Below, in pieces: positions 54,265-64,000 of a stretch of DNA of 64,000 nucleotides (the first letter of the stretch is position 1; each line of letters begins with the position of its first letter). The notes under the pieces are model-generated. The model was not told the DNA's origin, did not search any database, and saw only the letters and a program-made list of their open reading frames with translations. The stretch lies in contig NC_053489.1 of assembly GCF_905171775.1 (NCBI RefSeq), forward strand, positions 137,966,642 through 138,030,641, given 5' to 3'. The DNA comes from Rana temporaria. Its lineage: Eukaryota > Chordata > Amphibia > Anura > Ranidae. A program made the position numbers and the translations under genes.

Positions 54265-55736
54265 GAGTTATGATGGCAGCTGTCAGTGGGGATGTAGGAA
54301 TTCCTATCTGTCCCTTTAAAATAGGTACTTGTACAAAAAACCCCTGCCTGGACTGAAATTGTAAGGTCCAGGAAGTTAATACTAGATTGGCTAGACTCAA
54401 AATTAAGGTGAATACCCCTAGTGTTGATGTTAAGAAATGTCATGAAGGATTGGAGTTCAACAAAGGGACCATCCCATAGGAGGAGGATGTCGTCAATGTA
54501 CCTGGCCCACAACTTAAGTTGGGGAGGTTGGCAAACATAGACGACATCCTCCTCCCACATGGCCATAAACAAATTGGCCAAACTGGGGGCATATTTTGCC
54601 CCCATCGCCACACCTCTATCTTGCCGGTAGAATTGGTTTTGAAACCAGAAATAGTTTCTAGTCGCAGCAAAGTGTAGGAGTTCAAGTATGAAAACAATTT
54701 GCTCGTCAAAAAGGCCAGAATCGCGTCTAAGATAGTATTCAACTGCCGACAGACCTAGATCATGGGGAATCACTGTGTACAGTGACGTTACGTCGGCAGT
54801 AACTAGCCACATGTTTTCAGTAGGTGTGAGGCTAGATAGTAAATTAATAACGTGCCGGGAATCCTTTAAATGGGACGGCATCTTCAAAACTAGCGGTTGT
54901 AGAAAAAAATCGATATACCTGCCCACCCGGGATGTGAGGGAATCTATCCCACTCACAATAGGACGTCCCGGGGGGCAGGTAAGGTTTTTATGGATTTTCG
55001 GTAAATAATATATGACTGGTGTTCTTGGAGCCTTTGGTATAAGATGGAGTTTCTCTTTTTTATTAAGAATACCCTCTTTATAACCCTTAGAGATAAGTTT
55101 ATCAAGTTGTTTGAGATAAGAATGTTTAGGATCACAAGCTAAAGGTGTATAGGTATCCCTGTCACCCAATATTTTATACATCTCAAGAAGATAGTCTGTC
55201 CTGTTGAGGATGACAATGCTTCCTCCCTTGTCCGCAGGTCTAATGACGATCTGCTTATTCTCACATAAGGAGTCAAGGCCAGTTTTTAGGGTGTGGTTAG
55301 ACTGTATCCTTTTAATGGGAAGCCTGTCCAAGTCCTTGAGGACAATGTCCCTAAAGACTTTGATAGAAGGAGCCATAGTGCCTGGAGGATTATATAAAGA
55401 GGCATTAGAAAGGCCTGTATGTGAAAAGCCATTAGTAGTAGATTGATCATGGACAATGGGGTTAGATAGCATATATCTTTTAATATTTAGTTTGCGAATA
55501 AACTTATGCGTGTCCATGTAAGTTTCAAATTTATTTAGTTTACGTGGCAACACAAACTTCAACCCTTTGTCTAAAATAGATTGCTCATCTTTATTGAGGA
55601 TGACAGTACTAAGATTGAAGATACCTGAGGGGGTTAGATTCTTTGCCTTTTTTGATCGTAACTTTCTTCCCCCTCTGACTCCTCTAGGAGGTCTCCGGCT
55701 CGTTTGACACCCTGGCTGGGTCTGTGAAAACCCCAC
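54171..55736 (-). CDS. Penelope reverse transcriptase
   Basis: A 521-residue open frame. The N-terminal part is basic (RGGRKLRSKK) with LSTVILNKDEQSILDKGLKF, the conserved start of Penelope RT. RPADKGGSIVILN is at about 166-178, YYLPKIHKN...GRPIVSGID near 243-264, TADVTSLY at 313-320 (D315), QDRGVAMGAKYAPSLANLF at 372-390 and the YIDD catalytic box at 413-416. These are telomerase-like RT motifs. It overlaps ORF1 by 103 nt and the endonuclease frame by 94 nt, each needing a -1 type frame change on the minus strand. The last residues after SQFLRI are out of the family frame. Confidence 0.92.
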   Translation of the reverse strand: MGFSQTQPGCQTSRRPPRGVRGGRKLRSKKAKNLTPSGIFNLSTVILNKDEQSILDKGLKFVLPRKLNKFETYMDTHKFIRKLNIKRYMLSNPIVHDQSTTNGFSHTGLSNASLYNPPGTMAPSIKVFRDIVLKDLDRLPIKRIQSNHTLKTGLDSLCENKQIVIRPADKGGSIVILNRTDYLLEMYKILGDRDTYTPLACDPKHSYLKQLDKLISKGYKEGILNKKEKLHLIPKAPRTPVIYYLPKIHKNLTCPPGRPIVSGIDSLTSRVGRYIDFFLQPLVLKMPSHLKDSRHVINLLSSLTPTENMWLVTADVTSLYTVIPHDLGLSAVEYYLRRDSGLFDEQIVFILELLHFAATRNYFWFQNQFYRQDRGVAMGAKYAPSLANLFMAMWEEDVVYVCQPPQLKLWARYIDDILLLWDGPFVELQSFMTFLNINTRGIHLNFESSQSSINFLDLTISVQAGVFCTSTYFKGTDRNSYIPTDSCHHNSWLKSVPKSQFLRILNAIALMRPTSWNNQLF

Positions 55737-56938
55737 TGTTGGGGGTCCTGACCAAAGGAGCCTGGACCGCCATATGGGTATTGGCCATTAGGAGGTGGAA
55801 CCTGGGGTAATGGATTAGCTCCCCTCATGTTACCATGATAAGGGGTAATCTCTTTGCCAAAAAGGTCAGCAGGACCTTCTTTATCTCGGAGAGGATAGAA
55901 CCTATTCTGAGTATCTATCTGATATTCAATGTCCCTAGAGCCTTCAGGAGGAGGTTCAAAATGGGTGGGGCCCAGACCGTATCCATATGGTGGAGGGTAA
56001 GGGAACGGTACACCTCGATAAGGCGGTATAAAGGGTGGCGGAACTCCCATATTGTTAGGATATCCCTGTGTTCTCAATTGAGGGGTCCTAATTGAGTTAG
56101 AATTAGAATAGCCAGAGGAATTGCGGCCTCTCCCACTATTAAATTTGGGTTTTACAGTTCTCTGGGGGGGAGGGTACTGTTGCTGGGACGGTACACTACC
56201 CTTATTTCCTCGTGAGGTTCTAAAGGGTGAGCCATCCCTAGATCTAGTATGAGATACCTGTGCGCTTTTGATTTGGGGATGGGAATATGTAGTCTGACCC
56301 ACCAGAGGAGGAGCCTCTGGCTGATTAGTCTCCATAGTCTCAGCCAGATTCTCGGCTAGGATTTTCCTTTGCCAAGCAAAAACAACCTGATCATGATAGT
56401 CAATTAAATCTCTATTATATTTTTTCTTTTTTTTAATCTTTTGATCTCTGTCCTCTTTTTCTAAGTAGTTAGATAATGTTTGGGATTTCTCCTTATATTC
56501 ATTAGTTTCACGAAGGGGTTTGAGTTTGTCTTCAATGATTTTTATTTCATCATCCAATTTAGTTAATTTTTGGAGTTTCCTCCCGATTAAAAACTGGAGG
56601 AATTTAACCCCTGCATCATTGAAATATTTGAACCATTCAGTGAGTTCAATATCACCCTTTTGTGGGGGGACCTCCCACCTTAAACTCCTAGGGACCATAC
56701 CTTGTTTCACATAGGTCTCTAGATAAGCTATATCCCACTGCGTGTGTGTTTCTGACACAGTGAGATTTTTAAGTCTGACAAAGACGCCATTAAGGTCACC
56801 CTCGTCTTCCTTATAGGACTCAAAGACACCAGAAGTGTCCACTTTCCTGGAAGCCCTATAAGAAAATATATCCATGATGGATAAATGGGATGATCCCACT
56901 AAACCTTGTGTAGCTGCAGTAATGTTGTATAAACACAA
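55634..56938 (-). CDS. Penelope ORF1, unrecognised protein
   Basis: 434 codons, or 413 if the ATG of MDIFSYRASRK is used, which looks the more natural start because the first 20 residues lie close to the pseudo-LTR. I recognise no named domain. Residues 35-110 are globular (VPRSLRWEVPPQKGD, EWFKYFNDAGV). Residues 115-195 are predicted helical and lysine-rich with IKKKKKYNRDL. Residues 205-400 are disordered, rich in P, G, Q and Y (PPPFIPPYRGVPFPYPPP). The acidic C-terminus ends in SYDQKRQRI. It could bind element RNA like LINE ORF1 proteins; that is inference. It may instead be the N-terminal part of one polyprotein with the RT. Confidence 0.75.
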   Translation of the reverse strand: MCLYNITAATQGLVGSSHLSIMDIFSYRASRKVDTSGVFESYKEDEGDLNGVFVRLKNLTVSETHTQWDIAYLETYVKQGMVPRSLRWEVPPQKGDIELTEWFKYFNDAGVKFLQFLIGRKLQKLTKLDDEIKIIEDKLKPLRETNEYKEKSQTLSNYLEKEDRDQKIKKKKKYNRDLIDYHDQVVFAWQRKILAENLAETMETNQPEAPPLVGQTTYSHPQIKSAQVSHTRSRDGSPFRTSRGNKGSVPSQQQYPPPQRTVKPKFNSGRGRNSSGYSNSNSIRTPQLRTQGYPNNMGVPPPFIPPYRGVPFPYPPPYGYGLGPTHFEPPPEGSRDIEYQIDTQNRFYPLRDKEGPADLFGKEITPYHGNMRGANPLPQVPPPNGQYPYGGPGSFGQDPQQWGFHRPSQGVKRAGDLLEESEGEESYDQKRQRI

Positions 56939-57055
56939 ATATGGAACAAAGGAAGAAAAATACCGCGCTAGAAAATATTAAAAAACACTAACAATAAATT
57001 GCTAATAAAGCTGCAACAGCGGAGTGTTAATACAGAACACAACAGTATAGAACAG

Positions 57056-58360
57056 AGGAGGAAAAGTTGCTGCGCTAAAAATAATAAATCTAAGCAATAT
57101 TTTAAATTTATGGAATTCTGAAGCCAATATCTCAAATCGATGCGATACTAAAAAGGAGAATAGTTGCAGTCCTAATGCATCCACAGAAATAAAGTTCGTA
57201 TAGGAGTGGCAATGTTGAGAAACAAGTAAAGAAAAAACACCTCGAACCAGTAAAAAATTGAAGGCTTACCAGATGGCAAGCAGTGTGTGCTTGCGACTGC
57301 AAACCCCAGTCAAGGCCTTTAAAATAGTCCTCACAGGGGAAGATGGTAAAGGAAGAGGATTCTTGAAGTCTCCACCGGAAGCCAAATTAATGAGCCGTAT
57401 CATAGGAAAAAATATTGCAATGGTGAAGTACGTTTGATCAGCACACATATAGGAAAAAAGTGACTTAAAGTACCACCATCACCAGCACCCTATAAATAGG
57501 AGGCTTACCAGAACGGATAAAAACAACAGCAAGTGGCTAAAACCCTAGCCTGGGCCTTTAATTCCTGGGCTGAAATGATAGTCCTACGTGTTCTCCGTGT
57601 TCAGTGGGTACATAAAGGAAGTGATAGAGCCCACATAGTGAAGTATGTTTAAACAATGCGTTTAATAATAAAAAGATTGCACTTACAGAGTCAATGAAAG
57701 TAAAAACAGAGAGAAGCCGGCCGGCTCGGAACAAACGCCCGTCCACTCTACACAACACGTCCTGCGTCAGCACGCTACCTTCCCGACGCGCGTTTCGTCA
57801 TAAAATGACGTCATCTGGGGCACGGGCGACGTGCTGACACATCGCAATAAATACAAAACAACAGAGCCAAGCCTCGATCTGATTCTATGGGCTAATTGAC
57901 CGCTCATGGTGGCTGCGTTGGGACAAAACTAGGTTTGAGAAAAAACCGAATGGCACAGGCCCTCTAGTGGTTGAATAAAATAAAACGACCAGAGCCTGTA
58001 TTAAATTTAGACTGAACTTATATATTAACAAGCCATCTTGTGGACAAAATGGGTATGTCAACAAAAGCTTCTAAAAATAATTAAAAAATATCAAAGGAAA
58101 GAAAACATTTATCTTAAAAAAGAGGTCATTTGGCCTTTCCGAAAATAGTGGGTTTCATCTAATATAATTAGAGGAAAAAAAATGTATATACATGCTCTAA
58201 GATTAAAATAGGGCATGAAAGATTACAAAAACTTTATGTTATAATTAAACATAATGAGAAATATGTGAAGAAACTAGATTCAGAGCATAAATATTCAAAA
58301 TGCAGACAAAATCTAGGATAAGTGAAGAATAACAATGATAAATTAAAATTAATGAGTAAA
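57056..58360 (-). repeat. Penelope pseudo-LTR, 5' copy
   Basis: Direct copy of 51630-52933, upstream of ORF1 on the coding strand, where it would supply the promoter. ORFs inside it (57266-57448, 57558-57773) are identical to those in the other copy and are not credible genes. Confidence 0.92.
57767..57838 (-). ncRNA. Hammerhead-ribozyme-like motif in the pseudo-LTR, copy 2
   Basis: Identical in position and sequence to the motif at 52341-52412, offset by 5,426 bp. Confidence 0.5.
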
Positions 58361-58662
58361 TGGTTCGAGGTGTTTTTTCTTTACTTGTTTCTCAACATTG
58401 CCACTCCTATACGAACTTTATTTCTGTGGATGCATTAGGACTGCAACTATTCTCCTTTTTAGTATCGCATCGATTTGAGATATTGGCTTCAGAATTCCAT
58501 AAATTTAAAATATTGCTTAGATTTATTATTTTTAGCGCAGCAACTTTTCCTTCTCTGTTCTATACTGTTGTGTTCTGTATTAACACTCCGCTGTTGCAGC
58601 TTTATTAGCAATTTATTGTTAGTGTTTTTTAATATTTTCTAGCGCGGTATTTTTCTTCCTTT
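58361..58662 (+). repeat. Inverted 302-bp terminal piece of the Penelope element
   Basis: Inverted copy of 56948-57249 (pseudo-LTR edge and the start of the internal region), with at least one mismatch (TTCCTTCTCTG against the expected TTCCTCCTCTG). Such a piece next to a pseudo-LTR is typical of Penelope elements. Confidence 0.9.
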
Positions 58663-59517
58663 ATGCCTACTAATGGCATGGCTGTGATTGGCCAGTGCAG
58701 CATGTGACCCAGCATGTGACCCAGCCTCTATATAAGCTAGAGGCACATAGCACAGCACGTCACTCTGCTTAGGGTAGGGAAAGGCTACTGCTGCTGCTGC
58801 TTGTAGGGAGAGAAATATATAGGAGTCAGACTGTCCTGCTTCAGAAATCAAATTACACCAGCACTGCATATGTTCCTGTGAGATACTCTGCATTAGATAC
58901 TTTAGGGAAAGGTTCCTGATTGTGCTTATAGGGACAGAAATATATAGGAGTCAGTCCTGCTTCAGAAATCATATTACACCAGCACTGCATATGTTACTGT
59001 GAGATACACCCTTTAGATACTTTTCTTCTATTGTGCTATTCAAAAAACATCCATTTAGGGCAACAAAAAAAATTTGCAGTATTTCCCTATCCACATTTGT
59101 TTGCAGAGTACTTGCCATGCTCTTACCAACATTTTGCTGCCATTTGCATTAGTGTTTTAGAGACATTTTAGTACTGAAAAGTTCGGGTCCCCATTGACTT
59201 CAAAGGGGTGTCCGGGTTCGGGGTCAAGTTCGGGTCCCGAAACCCAGACTTTTTTCCAAAGTTCGGCCGAACCCGTGGAACCCGAACATCCAGGTGTGCA
59301 CTCAGCTTTACACGATACGTCACTATTATGTTAAAGTGAGTCTAAAAAGCACATCTGATTGGCTGAAGCTTGCTCATCACTTGTCCAGTCTCCTATTTCC
59401 TCATTCTTCTGATGCGTGGGAGTAGGGGGCAGACGTTATCTTTAGCTTCTCCAGTCATCTCGATGGGAGGGGGTGTTACTAGAGACCATCTTGAGTAAGG
59501 ACTTTCTTAAAGCAGGT

Positions 59518-59520
<3 letters not shown>

Positions 59521-59569
<49 letters not shown>
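59521..59569. repeat. (TA)n microsatellite
   Basis: Uninterrupted TA run of about 24 units. Confidence 0.95.
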
Positions 59570-59571
<2 letters not shown>

Positions 59572-60004
59572 AGAGTTCTGTTCCTCTTTATCACCTTGAC
59601 ATGGTTGTTAGATTAGGAATTTATCCCATTAGGATTTAGAGTGGGTTTGTTAATTTGTCTTTCTCATTAGGATATATACTATGGGGATTATTCTAATTAT
59701 TCTAATACCCCCCCCCCTTTTCTATGGAGTGAAAGTTGTGCCTATTAGGTAATATTTTATATTATTAGAGGTGTATTTTTATCATCCGTATTACAACAAG
59801 AGGTCTACACCTATAACATTTTATCACATGCTCTTTACACCTAATTTTAAATTTTAAATTTTAAATTTTAAATTTTATCTTGTTTCTGTTTGATTTTTGA
59901 TTATTTACTGACTATCTTTGTAAATTGCACTGATGTGTATGTTTATGTTGATGTGCAGTTTGCATGTGTGGGGCACACTGTCCTTGTTACGTTTTGGGAT
60001 CTAT
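59570..60004. other. Unassigned AT-rich DNA with a 7-bp repeat
   Basis: Includes AATTTTA repeated about five times at 59843-59877. Nothing else recognised. Confidence 0.4.
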
Positions 60005-60715
60005 GGGGTAGATCCACAAAGAAATTACGCCGGAGTATCTACTGATAAGCCGGCGTAATTTCAAAATTTTGAATTTGAATCCTCAAAACAAGATACGACG
60101 GCATCTCCGCTAGATCCAACAGGCGTACGTCTTCGTACGCCGTCAGATCTAAGATGCAATTTTTCGGCGTCCGCTAGGTGGCGTTCCCGTCGTAATCCGT
60201 GTCGAGTATGCAAATTAGCTATTTCCGACGATCTACGAACGTACGACCGGCCGTTTCATTTTTTTACGTTGTTTCCGTTCGGCTTTTTCGAGTGTATAGT
60301 TAAAGCTGCTATATGGTGGCGTACTCAATGTTAAGTATGGCCGTCGTTCCCACGTATAATTTAGAAAATTTTACGTTGTTTGCGTAAGTCGTCCCTGAAT
60401 GGGGCTGGACGCCATTTACGTTCACGTCGGAACCAATGACGTCCTTGCGACGTCATTTGGAGCAATGCACCCTGGGAGTTTTTACAGAGGGCGCATGCGC
60501 AGTTCGTTCGGCGCGGGGACGCGCTTCATTTTAATGAAACACGCCCCCTACCCGCCGAATTCGAATTCCGCGCCCTTACGCCACGAGAGATACGCTACGC
60601 CAACGTAACTTATGCCGCGGATTTGTTGAGGATTCAAACCAACTAAAAGTAGGTTACAGCGGCGTAGCGTATCTTAGATACGCTGCGCCCAGCGCAGATG
60701 TATGTGGATCTGCCC
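60005..60715. mobile_element. Harbinger-type MITE, GGGGTAGATCCACA ends
   Basis: Left GGGGTAGATCCACA and right TGTGGATCTGCCCC are inverted. TAT is duplicated at 60002-60004 and 60716-60718. The interior shares GTACGTTCGT and TACGACGG blocks with the 408 and 41011 family. Confidence 0.8.
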
Positions 60716-60718
60716 CTA

Positions 60719-61520
60719 TGTCTTTAAATTGAGATGCACTACCATGCAATCATACTGTGCAACTCTTCCACATCATGATAATCACTTCACTATGTGGAGC
60801 ATTACATTGTGATTTTTGGCACGATGCTGGTAGGCTTGGTTCCGGGTTTTCAGCCGTTCAGCATACCAGGGAACTATGTGCCCCAGCATGCCTTGCTCCC
60901 TTTCCTTTCGTCACTGTGGAGGGTCAACGTGGAACGTATGATCTACGTCAGCACGCTGGATGGTAGAGCTCCGGGATTTTTAGCCTGTGCGGCATATCCC
61001 GGGACTACGTATACCAGCCTGCACCGCGGGATACCTCGGGAGTCACGTGTTGTGGATTTGAAGTGTTTTTTCGCTACTGTAATGGAGGTGGGGTCTGCAA
61101 TGCTGCGTAGCTCAAGCAATGATGATGCATGTACAAACTTGTTTTCTTTTCCATTAAGCAAAAGATGAGCGGATTGGTTGAAACACACATGTGACCAACG
61201 TAGCACGCCATTAGACTTCTAATATGACGCTGGGATCCCGGAAGCGTGATTTGCGATGGGACACACATGCTGATTGTACACCAATTTAGTTCTAATCTCT
61301 CTTCCTATATAAGCGTGGGGGGTAGCAGGCTGGCGTGTACCCCAGTTGAAGTCTTATTTAGACAAAACGCATCGGATTTATACGCCACCTCTAGCTGCCC
61401 ACACCGCACTTTGTGATTGCATATTCAGAATTGTAATTATTTGTTCAGTTGTTGAATTTTTAAATATGTTTAATAAATTCCAAAACCATTTGGATTTACA
61501 ATATGTGGAGGATTTCCCTT
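60719..61520 (+). repeat. Decayed repeat with Penelope pseudo-LTR features
   Basis: Contains TTCCGGGTTTTCAGCCG/GCTCCGGGATTTTTAGCC near-duplicated blocks and, at 61341-61375, CAGTTGA, a short stem AGTC/GAC and AAAACGCATCGG, in the same order as the hammerhead-like motif of the Penelope element. The CACACCGCACTTTGTGATTG stretch follows. No target duplication found, so the family is tentative. Confidence 0.35.
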
Positions 61521-61801
61521 TTTTTCATGTCTGGTGAAGTCGTAGTCTGGATATTTGATCTTTCCACACCCGGTCTCTGCTTTGGAGCTGCTGATCCAGT
61601 CGGAAGTCCTGCTAGCTGAGAGAGGAGGTGATTCGTAGATCCTGCTACCTTGAGTCCACACTGTGGATATAAGCGCAAGTGATCCACCACCATACGGTGA
61701 GCTGGGTCCATATTGGAGGGTAAGAGTATTCATGTCTCTCCCCACTGCCCAAAGGTGAAGGCACTCCCGGGTGATATTTCCAGCTACATACCACTTTTGC
61801 C

Positions 61802-62651
61802 TTAACCTCCCTGGCAGTATGATTCTGTCTGGAATTACGTACCAAAAGCGGTACCATTATTTGCAAGGAAATTTGGCGTTTTATACTGTAGGCCTGTAAT
61901 TCTTAGGAATAACTCACTTAAATCTGACCAAACAAGAATCTAATAGGCATCCCGGGTATGAAATTTTGTTAAAAACAAAATTATAAATTATAATATAATA
62001 AATAATTATAAATAATTATAACAAATAATAAAATAATTCTAATAAAAATTATTCAATAATGTAATAAACTCAAAATCACTGAAATTTTCTCAGTTGCAAA
62101 ATTGTTGCTGTCATTATTTTTTTTTTTTATGAAGAATTTCCCCACAAATCGCTATCGCACAATTCTGCAAGTGATTACAATTTATTATTGCTGTTTTCTA
62201 GCTGAACTAAAACCATTTTTGACATAAAGGGACACTTTTGGTTGCTATGGACAATCTACAGTTTGCAGGGAGAAAGAACCGTTTTTATTATATAAAAGAA
62301 CATGTAGGGCACTGGGCAGACCACTAGGGACAAGGGGGGTGTGTATTATTTACATACAGTACTGTAATCTATAAGATTACAGTATACTGTATGTATAGTG
62401 TTTGTTTACGTTTTTGAATTTGGCGCCGATCTCCGCTCCTGTGCGTCGTAACGTCGCAGGGAACGGAGATCGACGGCACAGGAGGTCCCGCTCGCTCACA
62501 CAGCGCGATGGCATCGCTGGATCCAGGAACAAGGTAAGCCAGCGCGCGCTGCAGGCTCTGCATAGCTACCCCGAGCGTGACTCGGGGTTACCAATTTTAG
62601 CAGAAAAAATCCACCTTGAGTCACGCTCGGGGATACCGCCAGGAGGGTTAA
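61802..62651. mobile_element. piggyBac-like MITE, TTAACCTCCCTGGC ends
   Basis: TTAACCTCCCTGGCAGTATG and its mirror ATACCGCCAGGAGGGTTAA, with TTAA at 61802-61805 and 62648-62651. Inner hairpin GAGCGTGACTCGGGGTTACC/CTTGAGTCACGCTCGGGGATACC at the right end. A different family from the GTGGTTAA elements. Confidence 0.75.
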
Positions 62652-62663
62652 AGACTGTCTGAG

Positions 62664-63771
62664 CAGGGCCATCTTAATGACCGGGCACACCTGGACACTG
62701 CTCAGGGGCCCCAGCTGCATGGGGGGCCTTTGCACTTTCCCCAAAACAGCTGCTCATTGAGCTCATGCTGCCCAGAAATTGGGGGCCCCATGATGGCACT
62801 GAGAGTGATGGATACACAGGGGAGACAGGCTGGCAGTGGTGCCATATGCTGTGCAGAACGATACCGATTTCACAGCCAGCAGGCAGGGGTGGTGTCAGTG
62901 ATGCTCTGACCCCACCCCATGCAGCTTGAATGCTCGCGACTCAGAGGCCATGGGGTAGGAGCTGGACTGGGAGCTGCTGAGTAGGCAGGTGTATCTCCAC
63001 TGGAAAAGGGGGTACTACATGGATGGAATAATGGTGCTGGTAGATATCAAGGGTGTATAGGGGGAAACAATGCTGAGGGGGGTATCTGGGGTATCTTGGG
63101 TGGCTATAGTACTAGAGGTATCAGGCATATAGTGGGGTCACAATACAAGGGGTATCTTATGGTAACAGTGCTGGGGGGGGGGATATCTAGGGTGCAGAGA
63201 GGGATCAGAGTGCTAGGGGGATATCTAGGGTGTAGAGGTGTCAGTGCTGGGGGCATATCAGGGATGTAGAGGGGCTATAGTGCTTGGGAGGTATTTGAGG
63301 TGGAGAATCCAGGGGGTGTGAACATGATAACAATTGTAGGGGGAAACTGTTTGTGTGTGGGGGGGGGCTGGTTGGTTGGGTGGAGTTAGGAGTGCTGGAT
63401 GTATACAAAATGTAGAGGGGTTACAATGTTGGGGGTATCTGAGGCCCTGTCCGGGTGGATGGTGCCTAATGATTGTTATTGGCGGCCGTGTCTATACTTG
63501 TTACAACTGTCCTGAGCATCATTCTAGCAGATATATTACCGGTATATTCACAGGACAGCTTTGTTACGTTATGTATATAGTATTTTCCCACTGTTTCTTT
63601 GCTGTATAGAATGATTGTTCATGTAGTTAAAGTGGCGCTCCACCCAAAAGGGGAAGCTCCACTCAACTGCCTCCTACCTACTTGATGTCTGTTTACCTGC
63701 GTTCTCTCCATTGTAGGGGCCCCAGAGCATTACTTTGCCCAGGGGCCCATGATGCTATTAAGACGGCCCTG
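62664..63771. mobile_element. hAT-type noncoding element
   Basis: CAGGGCCATCTTAATGAC and ATTAAGACGGCCCTG are inverted with one mismatch. Flanking 8-mers TGTCTGAG (62656-62663) and TGTTTGAG (63772-63779) differ by one base. The interior has irregular GGGGTATCTNGGGTG repeats. No ORF. Confidence 0.85.
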
Positions 63772-64000
63772 TGTTTGAGTCATCTGTTACTGTAGTGTGT
63801 TGACCTTTGACGTCTGTTCTTATTTGGATGTCCATTGATTAACTTTTTGGTGGCAGTTCTCACAGAACCTTGGGATCTTTACATAAGTCCTAGCATTTAT
63901 TTGTGAATTTCTCCAGTCTTATTTACTATAGTGGGACATTCCATATTTCATTTTGCACAATTTTTTATTTTGTTTTTGTTTTGTGGGGCTCATTGGGGGG

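Larger units (their letters stand above)
51616..58676 (-). mobile_element. Penelope-like retroelement, near full length, 14-bp TSD
   Basis: ATGCCTACTAATGG is duplicated at 51616-51629 and 58663-58676, bounding 51630-58662 (7,033 bp). Order on the minus strand is a 302-bp inverted piece, 1.3-kb direct repeat, ORF1, reverse transcriptase, GIY-YIG endonuclease, AT-rich 3' part and the second direct repeat. Direct pseudo-LTRs, a terminal inverted piece and RT plus GIY-YIG are the signature of Penelope-like elements. The two repeats are almost identical, so the insertion looks young. Confidence 0.93.
51425..59308. mobile_element. hAT-type MITE split by a Penelope-like element
   Basis: The left end TAGGGTTGAGCGAACCCGAA resembles the TAGTGTTG start of 24174. 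The right side (59190-59308) is rich in GTTCGGGTCCCGAACCC blocks, but its last bases are degraded. The original element is about 850 bp once the insert (51630-58662) is removed. 58790-59020 holds two tandem copies of a unit with AGGAGTCAG and TTACACCAGCACTGCATATG. Confidence 0.6.

Overview
The window is repeat-rich vertebrate DNA, most likely from an anuran amphibian and possibly a ranid frog. That assignment is an inference from repeat style: abundant short inverted-repeat elements with ends like TACACACGATCGG or GGCCCAGATTC, Tc1 and hAT elements, chromodomain Gypsy, L1-like and CR1/L2-like LINEs, and Penelope elements. I see no host protein-coding gene, no tRNA or rRNA gene and no bacterial feature. 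Almost every long open frame belongs to a transposable element or is a by-product of a tandem repeat.

Layout. 1-1440 is the 3' part of a decayed Tc1 element split by a Harbinger-type MITE. 3160-5783 is the 3' end of an L1-like LINE, interrupted by a short Penelope-derived palindromic element (3260-4067, 14-bp target duplication) and a MITE. 7928-18408 is a Harbinger-type element carrying a Myb/SANT-like accessory gene; a 7.7-kb hAT transposon with an uninterrupted 897-codon transposase (10515-18222, perfect 8-bp target duplication) sits inside it. 19319-23887 holds a Tc1 element with two nested MITEs, a TA-flanked MITE and a small hAT MITE. 24174-25763 is an AT-rich hAT-type MITE inside a LINE 3' tail. 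26133-31314 is a truncated MITE joined to a 5'-truncated chromodomain Gypsy element with its 3' LTR.

31315-47068 is a stack of insertions. A CR1/L2-like LINE is interrupted by a MITE that itself carries a piggyBac-like element, then abuts an L1-like LINE on the minus strand. That LINE is interrupted five times: piggyBac-like, hAT, two Harbinger-type MITEs and a second Myb-gene Harbinger-type element. 51425-59308 is a hAT-type MITE split by an almost full-length Penelope-like element (51630-58662) with near-identical 1.3-kb direct repeats, an unrecognised first ORF, a reverse transcriptase, a GIY-YIG endonuclease and hammerhead-ribozyme-like motifs. The right end holds another Harbinger-type MITE, a decayed Penelope-like repeat, a piggyBac-like MITE and a hAT element.

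How the parts fit. The coding capacity is for mobilisation: hAT (TTF zinc finger, RNase-H-like core, dimerisation region), Penelope (reverse transcriptase plus GIY-YIG endonuclease), and two Myb/SANT genes that in autonomous Harbinger elements partner a nuclease not found here. The hAT and the Penelope element look youngest. The other coding elements carry stops, frameshifts or insertions.
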